Below the pieces are notes generated by a model. The model was given only the letters and a program-made list of their open reading frames with translations. It ran no database searches and had not been told where the DNA came from. A DNA stretch of 64,000 bases from Clostridia bacterium (lineage in GTDB: Bacteria > Bacillota > Clostridia > Lachnospirales > Lachnospiraceae). Below are positions 35,643-44,345 of this stretch, one piece after another. The stretch spans positions 395,779 through 459,778 of the forward strand of contig CAJTAK010000001.1 in NCBI GenBank assembly GCA_910574255.1. The letters run 5' to 3'. The first letter of the stretch is position 1. Each line of letters begins with the position of its first letter. The position numbers and the translations under genes were made by a program.

Positions 35643-38600
35643 ATGGCGAGAAAAATGAAGACCATGGATGGTAATCATGCGGCGGCTCATGTATCCTATG
35701 CATATTCTGATGTTGCTGCAATCTATCCTATCACACCGTCATCCGTTATGGCTGAGGCTACGGATGAGTGGGCAACACAGGGAAGAACCAATATCTTTGG
35801 ACAAACCGTACAGGTAACGGAGATGCAGTCTGAGGCAGGTGCGGCAGGTGCTGTACACGGTTCTCTGGCAGCAGGTGCTCTTACTACCACCTTTACTGCT
35901 TCCCAGGGTCTGCTGCTTATGATTCCCAACCTGTATAAGGTGGCCGGCGAGCAGCTTCCCGGTGTATTCAATGTTTCCGCACGTGCTCTTGCAAGCCATG
36001 CATTATCTATTTTTGGAGATCACTCTGATGTCTATGCATGTCGTCAGACCGGTGCGGCTATGCTCTGTGAGTCCAGCGTGCAGGAGGTTATGGACTTAAC
36101 GCCTGTTGCTCACTGTGCAGGAATTAAGGGTAAGATTCCGTTCATTAACTTCTTTGACGGTTTCCGGACTTCCCATGAGATCCAGAAGATTGAGACATGG
36201 GATTATGAAGATCTGAAGGATATGGTTGATATGGATGCTATTGACGCATTCCGTAAAAATGCTCTGAATCCCAACCATCCCTGCCAGAGAGGTTCCGCTC
36301 AGAACCCGGATATTTTCTTCCAGGCAAGAGAGGCATGCAACCCCTACTACGATGCACTGCCTGCAATCGTTCAGGAGTACATGGACAAGGTAAATGCAAA
36401 GATTGGAACAGACTACAAGCTGTTTAATTACTATGGTGCAGCGGATGCGGAGCATGTGATCGTGGCTATGGGTTCCGTATGCGATACCATTGAAGAGACT
36501 ATTGACTATCTGGTAGCAGCAGGCGAGAAAGTTGGCGTTGTAAAGGTACGTCTGTACCGTCCGTTCAGCGCAGAGGCACTGGTAGCTGCTATTCCGGACA
36601 GCGTTAAGAAGATTACGGTTCTTGACAGAACCAAGGAGCCCGGAGCTCTGGGTGAGCCCCTCTACCTGGATGTAGTTGCAGCTCTCAAGGGTACAAAGTT
36701 CAACGACACACCGATCTTTACCGGCCGTTACGGACTTGGATCCAAGGACACCACACCGGCTCAGATCGTAGCCGTATACAAGAATGCAGACAAGCAGAAG
36801 TTCACCATTGGTATCGTAGATGATGTAACCAATCTGTCCCTTGATCCGGGTGCGCCTCTGGTAACTACTCCGGAAGGAACCATCAACTGCAAGTTCTGGG
36901 GTCTTGGCGCTGACGGTACGGTTGGTGCAAATAAGAACTCCATCAAGATCATCGGTGACAACACAGACATGTATGCACAGGCTTACTTTGACTATGATTC
37001 CAAGAAGTCCGGCGGCGTAACCATGTCTCATCTGCGTTTTGGTAAGAGCCCCATTAAGTCTACCTACCTGATTCACAAGGCAAACTTTGTAGCCTGCCAC
37101 AATCCTTCCTATGTACGCAAGTACAATATGGTACAGGAGCTGGTAGACGGAGGAACTTTCCTTTTGAACTGCCCTTGGGATATGGATGGCATTGAGAAGC
37201 ATCTTCCCGGACAGGTAAAGAGCTTTATTGCAAATCACAATATTAAGTTCTATGTAATTGACGGTATTAAGATTGGTAAAGAGATTGGACTTGGCGGACG
37301 TATCAACACCGTGCTTCAGTCCGCATTCTTCAAGCTGGCTAACATCATTCCTGAGGAGCAGGCTATCGATCTGATGAAGGCTGCAGCAAAGGCAACCTAC
37401 GGACGTAAGGGTGATGCTATCGTTCAGATGAACTATGACGCCATTGATGCAGGCGCAAAGCAGATCGTAGAGATTCAGGTTCCCGAGAGCTGGAAGAGCG
37501 CAGCAGACGAGGGACTGACTACTACCCATGCAGAGGGCGGAAGAGCGGACGTAGTAAGCTTTGTTAATGATATTCAGGCAAAGGTAAATGCTCAGGAGGG
37601 TAATTCCTTACCCGTATCCGCATTTAAGGATTATGTGGACGGCACCACTCCCAGCGGTTCCTCGGCTTATGAGAAGCGTGGCATTGCCGTAGATATTCCT
37701 GTATGGCAGCCGGAGAACTGTATCCAGTGTAACAGATGTTCCTATGTCTGCCCACATGCAGTTATCCGTCCTATCGCTATGACTGCAGAGGAAGCAGCAG
37801 CGGCACCGGAAGGAACCAAGATGCTGGATATGACCGGAATGCCGGAGTACAAGTTCGTAATGGCTATCTCCGCACTTGACTGTACAGGCTGCGGCTCCTG
37901 TGCAAATGTCTGCCCGGGCAAGAAGGGGGCAAAGGCACTTGTTATGGAGAACATGGAAGCCAACATCGAGTCCCAGAAGGTATTCGATTACGGCGTAACC
38001 CTGCCGGAGAAAGCAGATGTTATCGCTAAGTTTAAGGAAGCTACCGTAAAGGGCAGCCAGTTCAAGACACCGCTCCTTGAGTTCTCCGGAGCATGCGCAG
38101 GCTGTGGTGAGACACCTTACGCTAAGCTGATTACGCAGCTGTTCGGTGACAGAATGTATATTGCAAATGCAACAGGATGTTCCTCTATCTGGGGCAACTC
38201 CTCACCCTCCACACCTTACACTGTAAATCAGAAGGGTCAGGGTCCTGCATGGTCCAACTCCCTGTTTGAGGATGCGGCAGAGTTCGGTTATGGTATGAGT
38301 CTGGCTCAGCGTGCCGTAAGAGGCGGTCTGAAAGCAAAGGTTGAGGCTCTGATGGTCAAGGCTGGAGACGATGTAAAGGCAGCAGCACAGGAGTGGCTTG
38401 ATACCTATAATGTAGGAGCAGCCAACGGAGCAGCTACCGATAAGCTGGTTGCGGCTTTAGAGGCATGCGGATGCGACGAGGGCAAAGAGATCCTTAAGGA
38501 TAAGGATTTCCTGGCTAAGAAGTCTCAGTGGATCTTCGGCGGTGACGGCTGGGCATACGATATTGGTTTCGGCGGCGTTGACCATGTACTGGCAAGCGGA

Positions 38601-39179
38601 CAGGATGTAAATGTAATGGTATTCGATACCGAGGTTTACTCCAATACAGGCGGACAGTCCTCCAAGGCTACTCCTACCGGTGCTATTGCACAGTTTGCAG
38701 CAGGCGGTAAGGATGTGAAGAAGAAGGATCTGGCTTCCATCGCTATGAGCTATGGTTATGTATACGTTGCACAGATTGCTATGGGTGCTGACTTTAATCA
38801 GTGTGTAAAGGCAATCGCAGAGGCAGAAGCATATCCGGGACCGTCCCTTATCATTGCTTACGCTCCCTGTATCAACCATGGTATTAAGAAGGGCATGAGC
38901 AAGGCTCAGACCGAGGAAGAATTGGCAGTTAAGGCTGGTTACTGGCACTGCTTCCGGTTCAATCCGGCTGCAGCGGCAGAGGGCAAGGATGCCTTTACTC
39001 TGGACAGCAAGGAGCCCACAGGAGACTACAAGGAGTTCCTGGACGGCGAGGTACGTTACAATGCTCTGAAGCGTGCAAATCCGGAAAGAGCTGCGGAGCT
39101 GTTTGACAAGGCGGAAGCAACTGCTAAGGCAAGATATGAGTATCTGAAGAAGCTTGGAGATTTATATAAGGCTGAGTAA
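35643..39179 (+). CDS. nifJ: Pyruvate:ferredoxin (flavodoxin) oxidoreductase
   Basis: A 1178-residue single-chain PFOR that converts pyruvate and CoA to acetyl-CoA, CO2 and reduced ferredoxin, central to anaerobic fermentation. Domains follow the family order: the N-terminal domain with YPITPSSVMAE and FDGFRTSHEI, the gamma domain, and two [4Fe-4S] ferredoxin motifs (CIQCNRCSYVCP and CTGCGSCANVCP near residues 690-760). The TPP-binding beta domain has CAGCGETPYAKL and GGDGWAYDIGFGGVDH. The ATG follows AAGGAGG. Codon use is strongly biased, as in highly expressed genes. A strong terminator follows at 39271. Confidence 0.98.
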   Translation: MARKMKTMDGNHAAAHVSYAYSDVAAIYPITPSSVMAEATDEWATQGRTNIFGQTVQVTEMQSEAGAAGAVHGSLAAGALTTTFTASQGLLLMIPNLYKVAGEQLPGVFNVSARALASHALSIFGDHSDVYACRQTGAAMLCESSVQEVMDLTPVAHCAGIKGKIPFINFFDGFRTSHEIQKIETWDYEDLKDMVDMDAIDAFRKNALNPNHPCQRGSAQNPDIFFQAREACNPYYDALPAIVQEYMDKVNAKIGTDYKLFNYYGAADAEHVIVAMGSVCDTIEETIDYLVAAGEKVGVVKVRLYRPFSAEALVAAIPDSVKKITVLDRTKEPGALGEPLYLDVVAALKGTKFNDTPIFTGRYGLGSKDTTPAQIVAVYKNADKQKFTIGIVDDVTNLSLDPGAPLVTTPEGTINCKFWGLGADGTVGANKNSIKIIGDNTDMYAQAYFDYDSKKSGGVTMSHLRFGKSPIKSTYLIHKANFVACHNPSYVRKYNMVQELVDGGTFLLNCPWDMDGIEKHLPGQVKSFIANHNIKFYVIDGIKIGKEIGLGGRINTVLQSAFFKLANIIPEEQAIDLMKAAAKATYGRKGDAIVQMNYDAIDAGAKQIVEIQVPESWKSAADEGLTTTHAEGGRADVVSFVNDIQAKVNAQEGNSLPVSAFKDYVDGTTPSGSSAYEKRGIAVDIPVWQPENCIQCNRCSYVCPHAVIRPIAMTAEEAAAAPEGTKMLDMTGMPEYKFVMAISALDCTGCGSCANVCPGKKGAKALVMENMEANIESQKVFDYGVTLPEKADVIAKFKEATVKGSQFKTPLLEFSGACAGCGETPYAKLITQLFGDRMYIANATGCSSIWGNSSPSTPYTVNQKGQGPAWSNSLFEDAAEFGYGMSLAQRAVRGGLKAKVEALMVKAGDDVKAAAQEWLDTYNVGAANGAATDKLVAALEACGCDEGKEILKDKDFLAKKSQWIFGGDGWAYDIGFGGVDHVLASGQDVNVMVFDTEVYSNTGGQSSKATPTGAIAQFAAGGKDVKKKDLASIAMSYGYVYVAQIAMGADFNQCVKAIAEAEAYPGPSLIIAYAPCINHGIKKGMSKAQTEEELAVKAGYWHCFRFNPAAAAEGKDAFTLDSKEPTGDYKEFLDGEVRYNALKRANPERAAELFDKAEATAKARYEYLKKLGDLYKAE

Positions 39180-39270
39180 GAGTATGAATCATAACGAATG
39201 ATAGAATGAGAACAGGCAGGAAGAATATGCGCCTATATTTGGTGAATAATGAATGTCTGGAATCGCAGCG

Positions 39271-39326
39271 GCAGGGCTGCTTCACGGGGAAAATAAGAAT
39301 TTTTCCCGTGAAGCAGCCCTGCTTTT
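39271..39326 (+). terminator. Rho-independent terminator after nifJ
   Basis: GCAGGGCTGCTTCACGGG and CCCGTGAAGCAGCCCTGC are perfect 18-base arms, with further AAAA/TTTT pairing inside, followed by TTTTCTT. Confidence 0.92.
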
Positions 39327-39393
39327 CTTGACTTTGATTCCGGTAAACGGTATCCTAAAGATGAAATTATAGAAAGGAAACGGAGGCATAAGG

Positions 39394-40368
39394 ATGGAAA
39401 AACGAATTGCAATACCAAATACGGATCTGTCCCTGTATCCCATCGGTCTGGGTACTGTGGACGCAGGTCTCAAATGGGATGGGGCAAAAGCGGATCGGAT
39501 TATCGGCACCTATCTGGAGCAGGGCGGTAATGTAATTGACACGGCACATGTGTATTCTGACTGGGTACCTGGAGAGAAAGCACGTTCCGAGCGTGTGGTA
39601 GGCGACTGGCTGGCACGCAGCGGCAAGCGCAGCCAGATCGTGCTGATTACCAAAGGGGGACATCCGGATATGACAAGAACCACTCCGGATCTTCATGAGA
39701 GCCGGATGACTCGTGGGGATATGACGGAGGATCTGGACGGGTCACTGAAGCAGCTTCGTACAGATTATATTGATCTCTATTTTTACCACAGAGATAACAG
39801 GAGCCAGTCTGTGGAGGAAGAAATTGAGGTCATGGAGGAATTCGTGAAAGCCGGAAAAATCCGTTATTATGGCTGCTCCAACTGGGATGCGGATCGAATG
39901 AAAGCTGCAGATGACTATTGTGCAAAAAAAGGATACCGCAGTTTCGTGGCAGACCAGAGCCTTTTGAACCTGGGAATGAAGTATATGAATCCTCTTGCTG
40001 ATGATACATTGGGCTATATCAAAGGCGAGTCTTATCAGTATCATATGGACAATCCCGGAAACCTGGCAATGCCTTATATGGGAAACTGCAGCGGATTTTT
40101 CCACATTCTTGAGGCGAAAGGCGAGGAAGGAGTACAGGAAAATGCTTACTATACGCCGGGGAATATGAGGGTGGCCCATAGAATGAAAGAGCTTCAAAAG
40201 AGATATGAATGCTCTCTTACGCAGGTGATATTGGGATTTTTCTTTTGCCAGCCTTTTGCCTGCGTTCCTTTGTATGGCTCCTCCAGTCCGGAGCGTGTGA
40301 TCGATGCCTGCAAAGCTTTGGAAATACCTTTTACAAAAGAGGATTACGTGAAACTGTTAGAAGAATAA
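39394..40368 (+). CDS. Aldo/keto reductase
   Basis: A 324-residue cytosolic NAD(P)H-dependent oxidoreductase of the AKR superfamily. The catalytic tetrad is visible: Asp and Tyr in VIDTAHVYSDW near residues 49-57, Lys in LITKGGH near 87-93 and His in YFYHRDN near 129. The cofactor-binding end shows PLYGSSSPERV near 297. The substrate is unknown; this subgroup is often near sugar-metabolism genes. GGAAACGGAGG lies upstream of the ATG. The gene has its own surroundings: a terminator before it and a MITE-like element after it. Confidence 0.88.
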   Translation: MEKRIAIPNTDLSLYPIGLGTVDAGLKWDGAKADRIIGTYLEQGGNVIDTAHVYSDWVPGEKARSERVVGDWLARSGKRSQIVLITKGGHPDMTRTTPDLHESRMTRGDMTEDLDGSLKQLRTDYIDLYFYHRDNRSQSVEEEIEVMEEFVKAGKIRYYGCSNWDADRMKAADDYCAKKGYRSFVADQSLLNLGMKYMNPLADDTLGYIKGESYQYHMDNPGNLAMPYMGNCSGFFHILEAKGEEGVQENAYYTPGNMRVAHRMKELQKRYECSLTQVILGFFFCQPFACVPLYGSSSPERVIDACKALEIPFTKEDYVKLLEE

Positions 40369-40474
40369 AAAGATACTTATGAAAGACTGCTGTGATGTAT
40401 GCATAAATTTTGTCATATTTAAGTGAATACATTGCGGTAGTCTTATTATTTCAGCGGTTTTTTGTTCATTTCAT

Positions 40475-40648
40475 GTTATTGTTCACCCCCACGCCAATCA
40501 CTCCGCTGATTGGTGTGGAGCCAATGCAGTTATGGAGCCAAAGGGACTGCCCTTCGCCAAAGGCGACTTTAAATGGGCAGTCCCCGTTGCAATTCACACC
40601 TTAATAAATAAAAACCCGGCAAAATCTGGCGTTGGTGTGAATTGTAAC
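40475..40648. mobile_element. MITE-like hairpin element with IS-like ends (174 bp)
   Basis: The ends GTTATTGTTCACCCCCACGCCA and, on the other strand, GTTACAATTCACACCAACGCCA match at most positions (quoted here as the first 20 or so bases each: GTTATTGTTCACCCCCACGC and GTTACAATTCACACCAACGC). They resemble the GTTAC..TTCA..ACCC ends of the insertion sequence at 33743. Flanks CATTTCAT and GATTTCGT agree at 6 of 8 positions, a possible decayed duplication. Inside are two strong hairpins (CCACGCCAATCA/TGATTGGTGTGG and GGGACTGCCC/GGGCAGTCCC) and an internal GTTGCAATTCACACC facing the right end. No reading frame. Confidence 0.6.
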
Positions 40649-40738
40649 GATTTCGTAAAATTTTTACCAAAATGTCACCAAAAAAACCTATAAAAACAAA
40701 AAGAAATGTGTTAAACTGGACAAAGAGATAAAAATATT

Positions 40739-40857
40739 GGGAAACTATAAACAGCAGTATCTCCAACAGTGTCAAAACAATTTATGGAGGCAGCATTTAG
40801 CGGACAGAAATTGTTGTATATGGAGTATTAGAAGAGATGCTGCAATACTTGAAACGG
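40739..40857 (+). repeat. Hairpin repeat family 2, diverged single copy upstream of the DeoR-type gene
   Basis: Aligns by eye with the units at 41662. The outer stem is GCAGTATCTC/GAGATGCTGC with one G-U pair and the inner stem AACAATTT/AAATTGTT. The flanking direct repeat is degraded (GGAAACTATAAACAG; CTTGAAACGG). It ends 9 bases before the likely start of the regulator gene. Confidence 0.75.
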
Positions 40858-40866
40858 GTGATAGTC

Positions 40867-41634
40867 ATGCTGGCCATTGAACGGAAAAATGAGATTCTGG
40901 CGATTCTGCAAAAAGAGCAGAGGGTTTTAGTATCGGAGCTGAGTAAACGGTATGATGTGACGGATGAGACGATCCGCCGGGATTTGGAGAAGCTGGAGAG
41001 CGAGGGCTATGTAAAGAAGACCTATGGCGGCGCTGTCCTGAATAAAAATACGAAGGTGGATATGCCTCTGCGAATTCGAGAGAAGACGAACCGCAGTGAG
41101 AAGCAGATTATTGCCAGGCTGGTATCGGATCTCATAGAAGAAGGAGATCGGATCATGATGGATGCCTCATCTACCTCTCTGATGATTGCTAAGGAGCTGA
41201 AGAGCAAGAGTAAGCTGACTGTAATCACCAATTCTGTGGAGGTACTGATTGAACTGGCAGGCCATGAGGGGATTCAGGTGATATCTACCGGAGGAAACCT
41301 AAATGAAACCTCCCTGTCTCTGGTGGGAAATGCAGCTCAAAAGGTATTAAATGGCTACCATGTGGACAAAGCGGTTTTTTCCTGCAAGGGAATTGATATT
41401 CATAACGGCCTGACAGATTCCAATGAGCTTGACAGTGACATTAAGAATGTGATGTATTCCTGTGCGGATACGGCGGTTCTTGCGGTGGACAGCAGCAAGT
41501 TTGACAAGGTTTCTTTTGTAAAAACCATGCAGATGAAGCGGGGCGACATTCTGGTAACAGACCGGAATCTTGCAGAGGAATGGAAGGCATTTCTGGCGGA
41601 ACGGGGAGTGCGTCTGGTTGTGCCGGAGGAATAA
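40867..41634 (+). CDS. DeoR/GlpR-type sugar-operon repressor
   Basis: A 255-residue regulator. The N-terminal helix-turn-helix is VSELSKRYDVTDETIRRDLE (about residues 20-39), followed by the family's EGYVKKTYGGAV. The C-terminal sensor domain has the D-S/S-S-T and VLAVDSSKF features that bind a sugar phosphate. The ATG at 40867 (MLAIERKNEI) matches the family start; the ATG at 40837 lies inside the hairpin repeat and is rejected. The ribosome binding site is weak (GGGTGA). rhaB follows after two more repeats and is the obvious candidate target. Confidence 0.9.
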   Translation: MLAIERKNEILAILQKEQRVLVSELSKRYDVTDETIRRDLEKLESEGYVKKTYGGAVLNKNTKVDMPLRIREKTNRSEKQIIARLVSDLIEEGDRIMMDASSTSLMIAKELKSKSKLTVITNSVEVLIELAGHEGIQVISTGGNLNETSLSLVGNAAQKVLNGYHVDKAVFSCKGIDIHNGLTDSNELDSDIKNVMYSCADTAVLAVDSSKFDKVSFVKTMQMKRGDILVTDRNLAEEWKAFLAERGVRLVVPEE

Positions 41635-41661
41635 GTGAGGTAATAGGTGACGCAAGGGGTA

Positions 41662-41886
41662 TTGCGGAACTAAAACAGCAATACCCTGACAGTGCCAGAA
41701 CGATTTATGGACACATGTTTTTGTGGTCAGAAATCGTTCTAGACTAGTGGTGCTGGAAAGGGTATTGCGGAACTAAAACAGTAGTACCTCGTGCAGTGCC
41801 AGAACAATTTACAGACGCAAGCTTTTGCGGGTGGAAATTGTTCTATATCAAGGGTACTGTTAGAGGTACTACGGAACTTAAAATAG
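41662..41886 (+). repeat. Hairpin repeat family 2, two diverged tandem units plus terminal direct repeat
   Basis: Units start at 41662 (103 bp) and 41765 (about 104 bp), with a terminal ACGGAACTTAAAATAG ending at 41886. Outer stems are GCAATACCC/GGGTATTGC and GTAGTACCTC/GAGGTACTAC. Inner stems are AGAACGATTT/AAATCGTTCT and AGAACAATTT/AAATTGTTCT. All pair perfectly although the sequences differ. The rhaB ribosome binding site AAAGGA follows at once. Confidence 0.93.
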
Positions 41887-41902
41887 AAAGGAATTATTTA
41901 CT

Positions 41903-43324
41903 ATGGGAGAGGTTTTTTACAATCTGGCGTTTGACTTTGGAGCATCCAGCGGAAGAATGGTTCTTTGCAAGCTGGAGGATGGAAAGCTGGAGCTGGAAGA
42001 GCTGCATCGCTTTCCGAACAATGAGGTACGGATCGGAGGACATATTTACTGGGATCTGTTCCGTCTGTATCATGAAATGAAGCAGGGCCTTAAAAAGGCC
42101 GCAGCAAAAAAGGTTCCGATTCAAAGTCTGGCTGTGGATACCTGGGGTGTGGACTACGGATTATTTGACAAGGACGGCAATCTGATTGGCAATCCGGTTA
42201 ATTATCGGGATCCCAGAACAGATGGCGTAATGGAAGAGATTGGGAAGATTATTCCTTTGGAAGAGCTTTACAATCGGACGGGAATTGAGTTTATGTATTT
42301 TAATTCCATTTTCCAGCTTTATGCGGAGAAAGGCATGCGTCCGGTGATCCTGGACAATGCCAAGAGACTGCTCTTCATGCCGGAACTGTTTGGGTATTTC
42401 CTCACGGGAATTATGTATACGGAGTATACCTTTGCCAGCACTTCTCAGCTTTTGGATGCCAGAAAGCGGGAGTGGGATTTTGATTTGATTGAGAAGCTGG
42501 GATTGAAAAAGGAGCTCTTTGGTGACATTGTAATGCCGGGAACTGTTATTGGGGATCTGCTTCCTGAGGTGGAGGAAGAAACAGGACTTTCCGGTGTGAA
42601 GCTGATTGCCGTGGGAAGCCATGATACGGCCTCTGCTGTGGCAGGTGCGCCGCTGGAGTCTCAGGATGCGGCATTTTTAAGCTGCGGAACCTGGTCTTTG
42701 CTGGGGATTGTTCTGGATGAACCTATTTTAAATGAGACTTCTTATAAGTACAATTACACCAACGAGGGTAGTATTGACGGCAAGATTCAGTTTATGAAGA
42801 ATATTAATGGTCTTTGGATTATGCAGAACCTCAGAAAGAACTGGTGCGAATTTGAGGAGGAGGTATCTTTCCCGGATATTATCAAGGCAGCCAGAGCAGC
42901 CAAGCGTCAGGACTTTATCATCGATCCCAAGGATCCGAGATTTACGGCGCCTTTGAATATGATGAAAGAGATTGTGGCCTACTGCGAGGAAAAGGGCCAG
43001 GGCAGACCGGAGGGCTTAGGCGAGATGGCTATGGCTATTTACAATGGTCTGACGGAGGAATACCGGAAGTCTATTGAGGGTATGGAGGAGATTACCGGAA
43101 AAACCATTCCCTGTATTAATATGGTAGGCGGCGGCATTCAGGATGAATTGCTCTGCGAGCTGACGGCGAAAGCCACCAAAAAGCGAGTGGTGGCAGGTCC
43201 TACGGAGGGGTCCGTCCTTGGGAACAGTATTGTACAGTTTGTGGCCGCGGGAGCCGTTAAGAGCATTGCCGAGGGACGTGAGATTATCAAGAATTCTTTT
43301 GAATTGAAATATTATGAGCCGTAA
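41903..43324 (+). CDS. rhaB: Rhamnulokinase
   Basis: A 473-residue FGGY-family sugar kinase that phosphorylates L-rhamnulose in the rhamnose pathway. The N-terminal ATPase fold begins NLAFDFGASSGRMV, with LAVDTWGVDYGL near residue 75, SCGTWSLLG near 262 and the C-terminal nucleotide-binding NMVGGGIQDELL near 408. Sequence and length fit RhaB better than other FGGY kinases. It is immediately downstream of a DeoR-type regulator, but no rhamnose isomerase or aldolase gene is in the window, so the pathway must be completed elsewhere. The leader is occupied by two family 2 hairpin repeats. Confidence 0.88.
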   Translation: MGEVFYNLAFDFGASSGRMVLCKLEDGKLELEELHRFPNNEVRIGGHIYWDLFRLYHEMKQGLKKAAAKKVPIQSLAVDTWGVDYGLFDKDGNLIGNPVNYRDPRTDGVMEEIGKIIPLEELYNRTGIEFMYFNSIFQLYAEKGMRPVILDNAKRLLFMPELFGYFLTGIMYTEYTFASTSQLLDARKREWDFDLIEKLGLKKELFGDIVMPGTVIGDLLPEVEEETGLSGVKLIAVGSHDTASAVAGAPLESQDAAFLSCGTWSLLGIVLDEPILNETSYKYNYTNEGSIDGKIQFMKNINGLWIMQNLRKNWCEFEEEVSFPDIIKAARAAKRQDFIIDPKDPRFTAPLNMMKEIVAYCEEKGQGRPEGLGEMAMAIYNGLTEEYRKSIEGMEEITGKTIPCINMVGGGIQDELLCELTAKATKKRVVAGPTEGSVLGNSIVQFVAAGAVKSIAEGREIIKNSFELKYYEP

Positions 43325-43480
43325 GGGAAAAATCTGCAATTCTAAAAAGCACCTTTATCTTTAAGAGCAAGAACAAAAATTTGAAAAAGCAGAAAAAATA
43401 AGTGTATTCTTGAAGCTGGCAATGGAGGCGGCAAGAGAATTTTGAGAATACATATTAAAGAAGAAAAGGAGGCAGGCTTT

Positions 43481-44122
43481 ATGGAAACACGTATGTATAA
43501 GATTCCGGCACAGGCAGATCGGGAGGTGTTGCTTCGAGTTATTCCCGGCCATTTTGCTACCAATCATTCCCATATCAATTACTATATTGATCTGGCCATG
43601 CTGAAGACGAGACAGAAAGAGGCGCAGGCTGCGGCCAGGATTTTGGCGCAATACTGCAACTACACGGTGGTGGATACCATTGTCTGTGTGGAGGGGTGTG
43701 CCGTAATCGGGGCTTATCTGGCGGAGGAGCTGACCAATGCGGGAATTATGTCCATGAACCGGCACAAGACTATTTACATAGCGAGTCCCGAGCCCCATAC
43801 GGACGGACAGATTATTTTCCGGGATAATATGCAGATGATGATTCGGGATAAGAATGTGCTGCTTCTTCTGGCTACGGCCACCACGGGAAAAACTCTGGAG
43901 CAGAACTTAAAATGCATTGAGTATTACGGCGGAAGAATCCAGGGAATCAATGCTATTTTCAGTGCGGTGAATAAGGCCCGTTCCATTGAAGTAAAGTCCA
44001 TTTTTACTCAGAAAGATATTCCGGACTACCATACCTATGAATTTCATAACTGTCCTATGTGCAAGAATAATCAGAAAGTGGATGCCATTGTGAATACCTT
44101 TGGATACAGCAAGATTGAGTAA
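43481..44122 (+). CDS. Phosphoribosyltransferase, orotate phosphoribosyltransferase-like
   Basis: A 213-residue PRTase-fold protein. The start at METRMYKIPAQAD is chosen because AGGAGG lies 8 bases upstream; the in-frame Met at 43442 has no site. It has VCVEGCAVIGAYLAEEL near residue 67 and a PRPP-loop-like LLLLATATTGKTLEQNLKCIEYYGG near 130, with TATTGKT where the classical loop has acidic residues followed by TGxT. It ends with a HNCPMCKNNQKVDA segment containing a CxxC pair, unusual for a PRTase. Such proteins are often labelled PyrE-like, but the pyr genes are not nearby, so another base or a regulatory role is possible. Confidence 0.7.
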   Translation: METRMYKIPAQADREVLLRVIPGHFATNHSHINYYIDLAMLKTRQKEAQAAARILAQYCNYTVVDTIVCVEGCAVIGAYLAEELTNAGIMSMNRHKTIYIASPEPHTDGQIIFRDNMQMMIRDKNVLLLLATATTGKTLEQNLKCIEYYGGRIQGINAIFSAVNKARSIEVKSIFTQKDIPDYHTYEFHNCPMCKNNQKVDAIVNTFGYSKIE

Positions 44123-44148
44123 ATAATAGTGCGGATAGCAGGATAAAG

Positions 44149-44195
44149 AAAAAGACCTTTCGGATAAAGCCAGAGAGTTGCCGGGAGGTCTTTTT
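44149..44195 (+). terminator. Terminator after the PRTase gene
   Basis: AAAAAGACCT and AGGTCTTTTT form a 10-base stem with a 27-base loop and an inherent T-run. Confidence 0.75.
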
Positions 44196-44345
44196 CGCAT
44201 CTTTTTTGCATCATTTTTCCCAGTTGTTTTTGCTTTATTGAATTTACTTGGGCAATGTGATAAATTATATTTTAGCGGAGGTCGTCCGCCTTAGAAGATA
44301 CCGTTATGCAGGACTACAAAAGACAGTACAGCCAGGAGGAGATTC

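Noticed and set aside
36096-37529. A 477-codon open frame on the minus strand inside nifJ
   Set aside because: It is the antisense mirror of a strongly biased coding sequence; it has no ribosome binding site and its composition (many Cys, Leu, Asn) follows the nifJ codons.
40837-40866. Upstream ATG for the DeoR-type regulator
   Set aside because: This ATG is inside the 3' arm of the family 2 hairpin repeat; the family's usual start MLAIERKNEI is at 40867.
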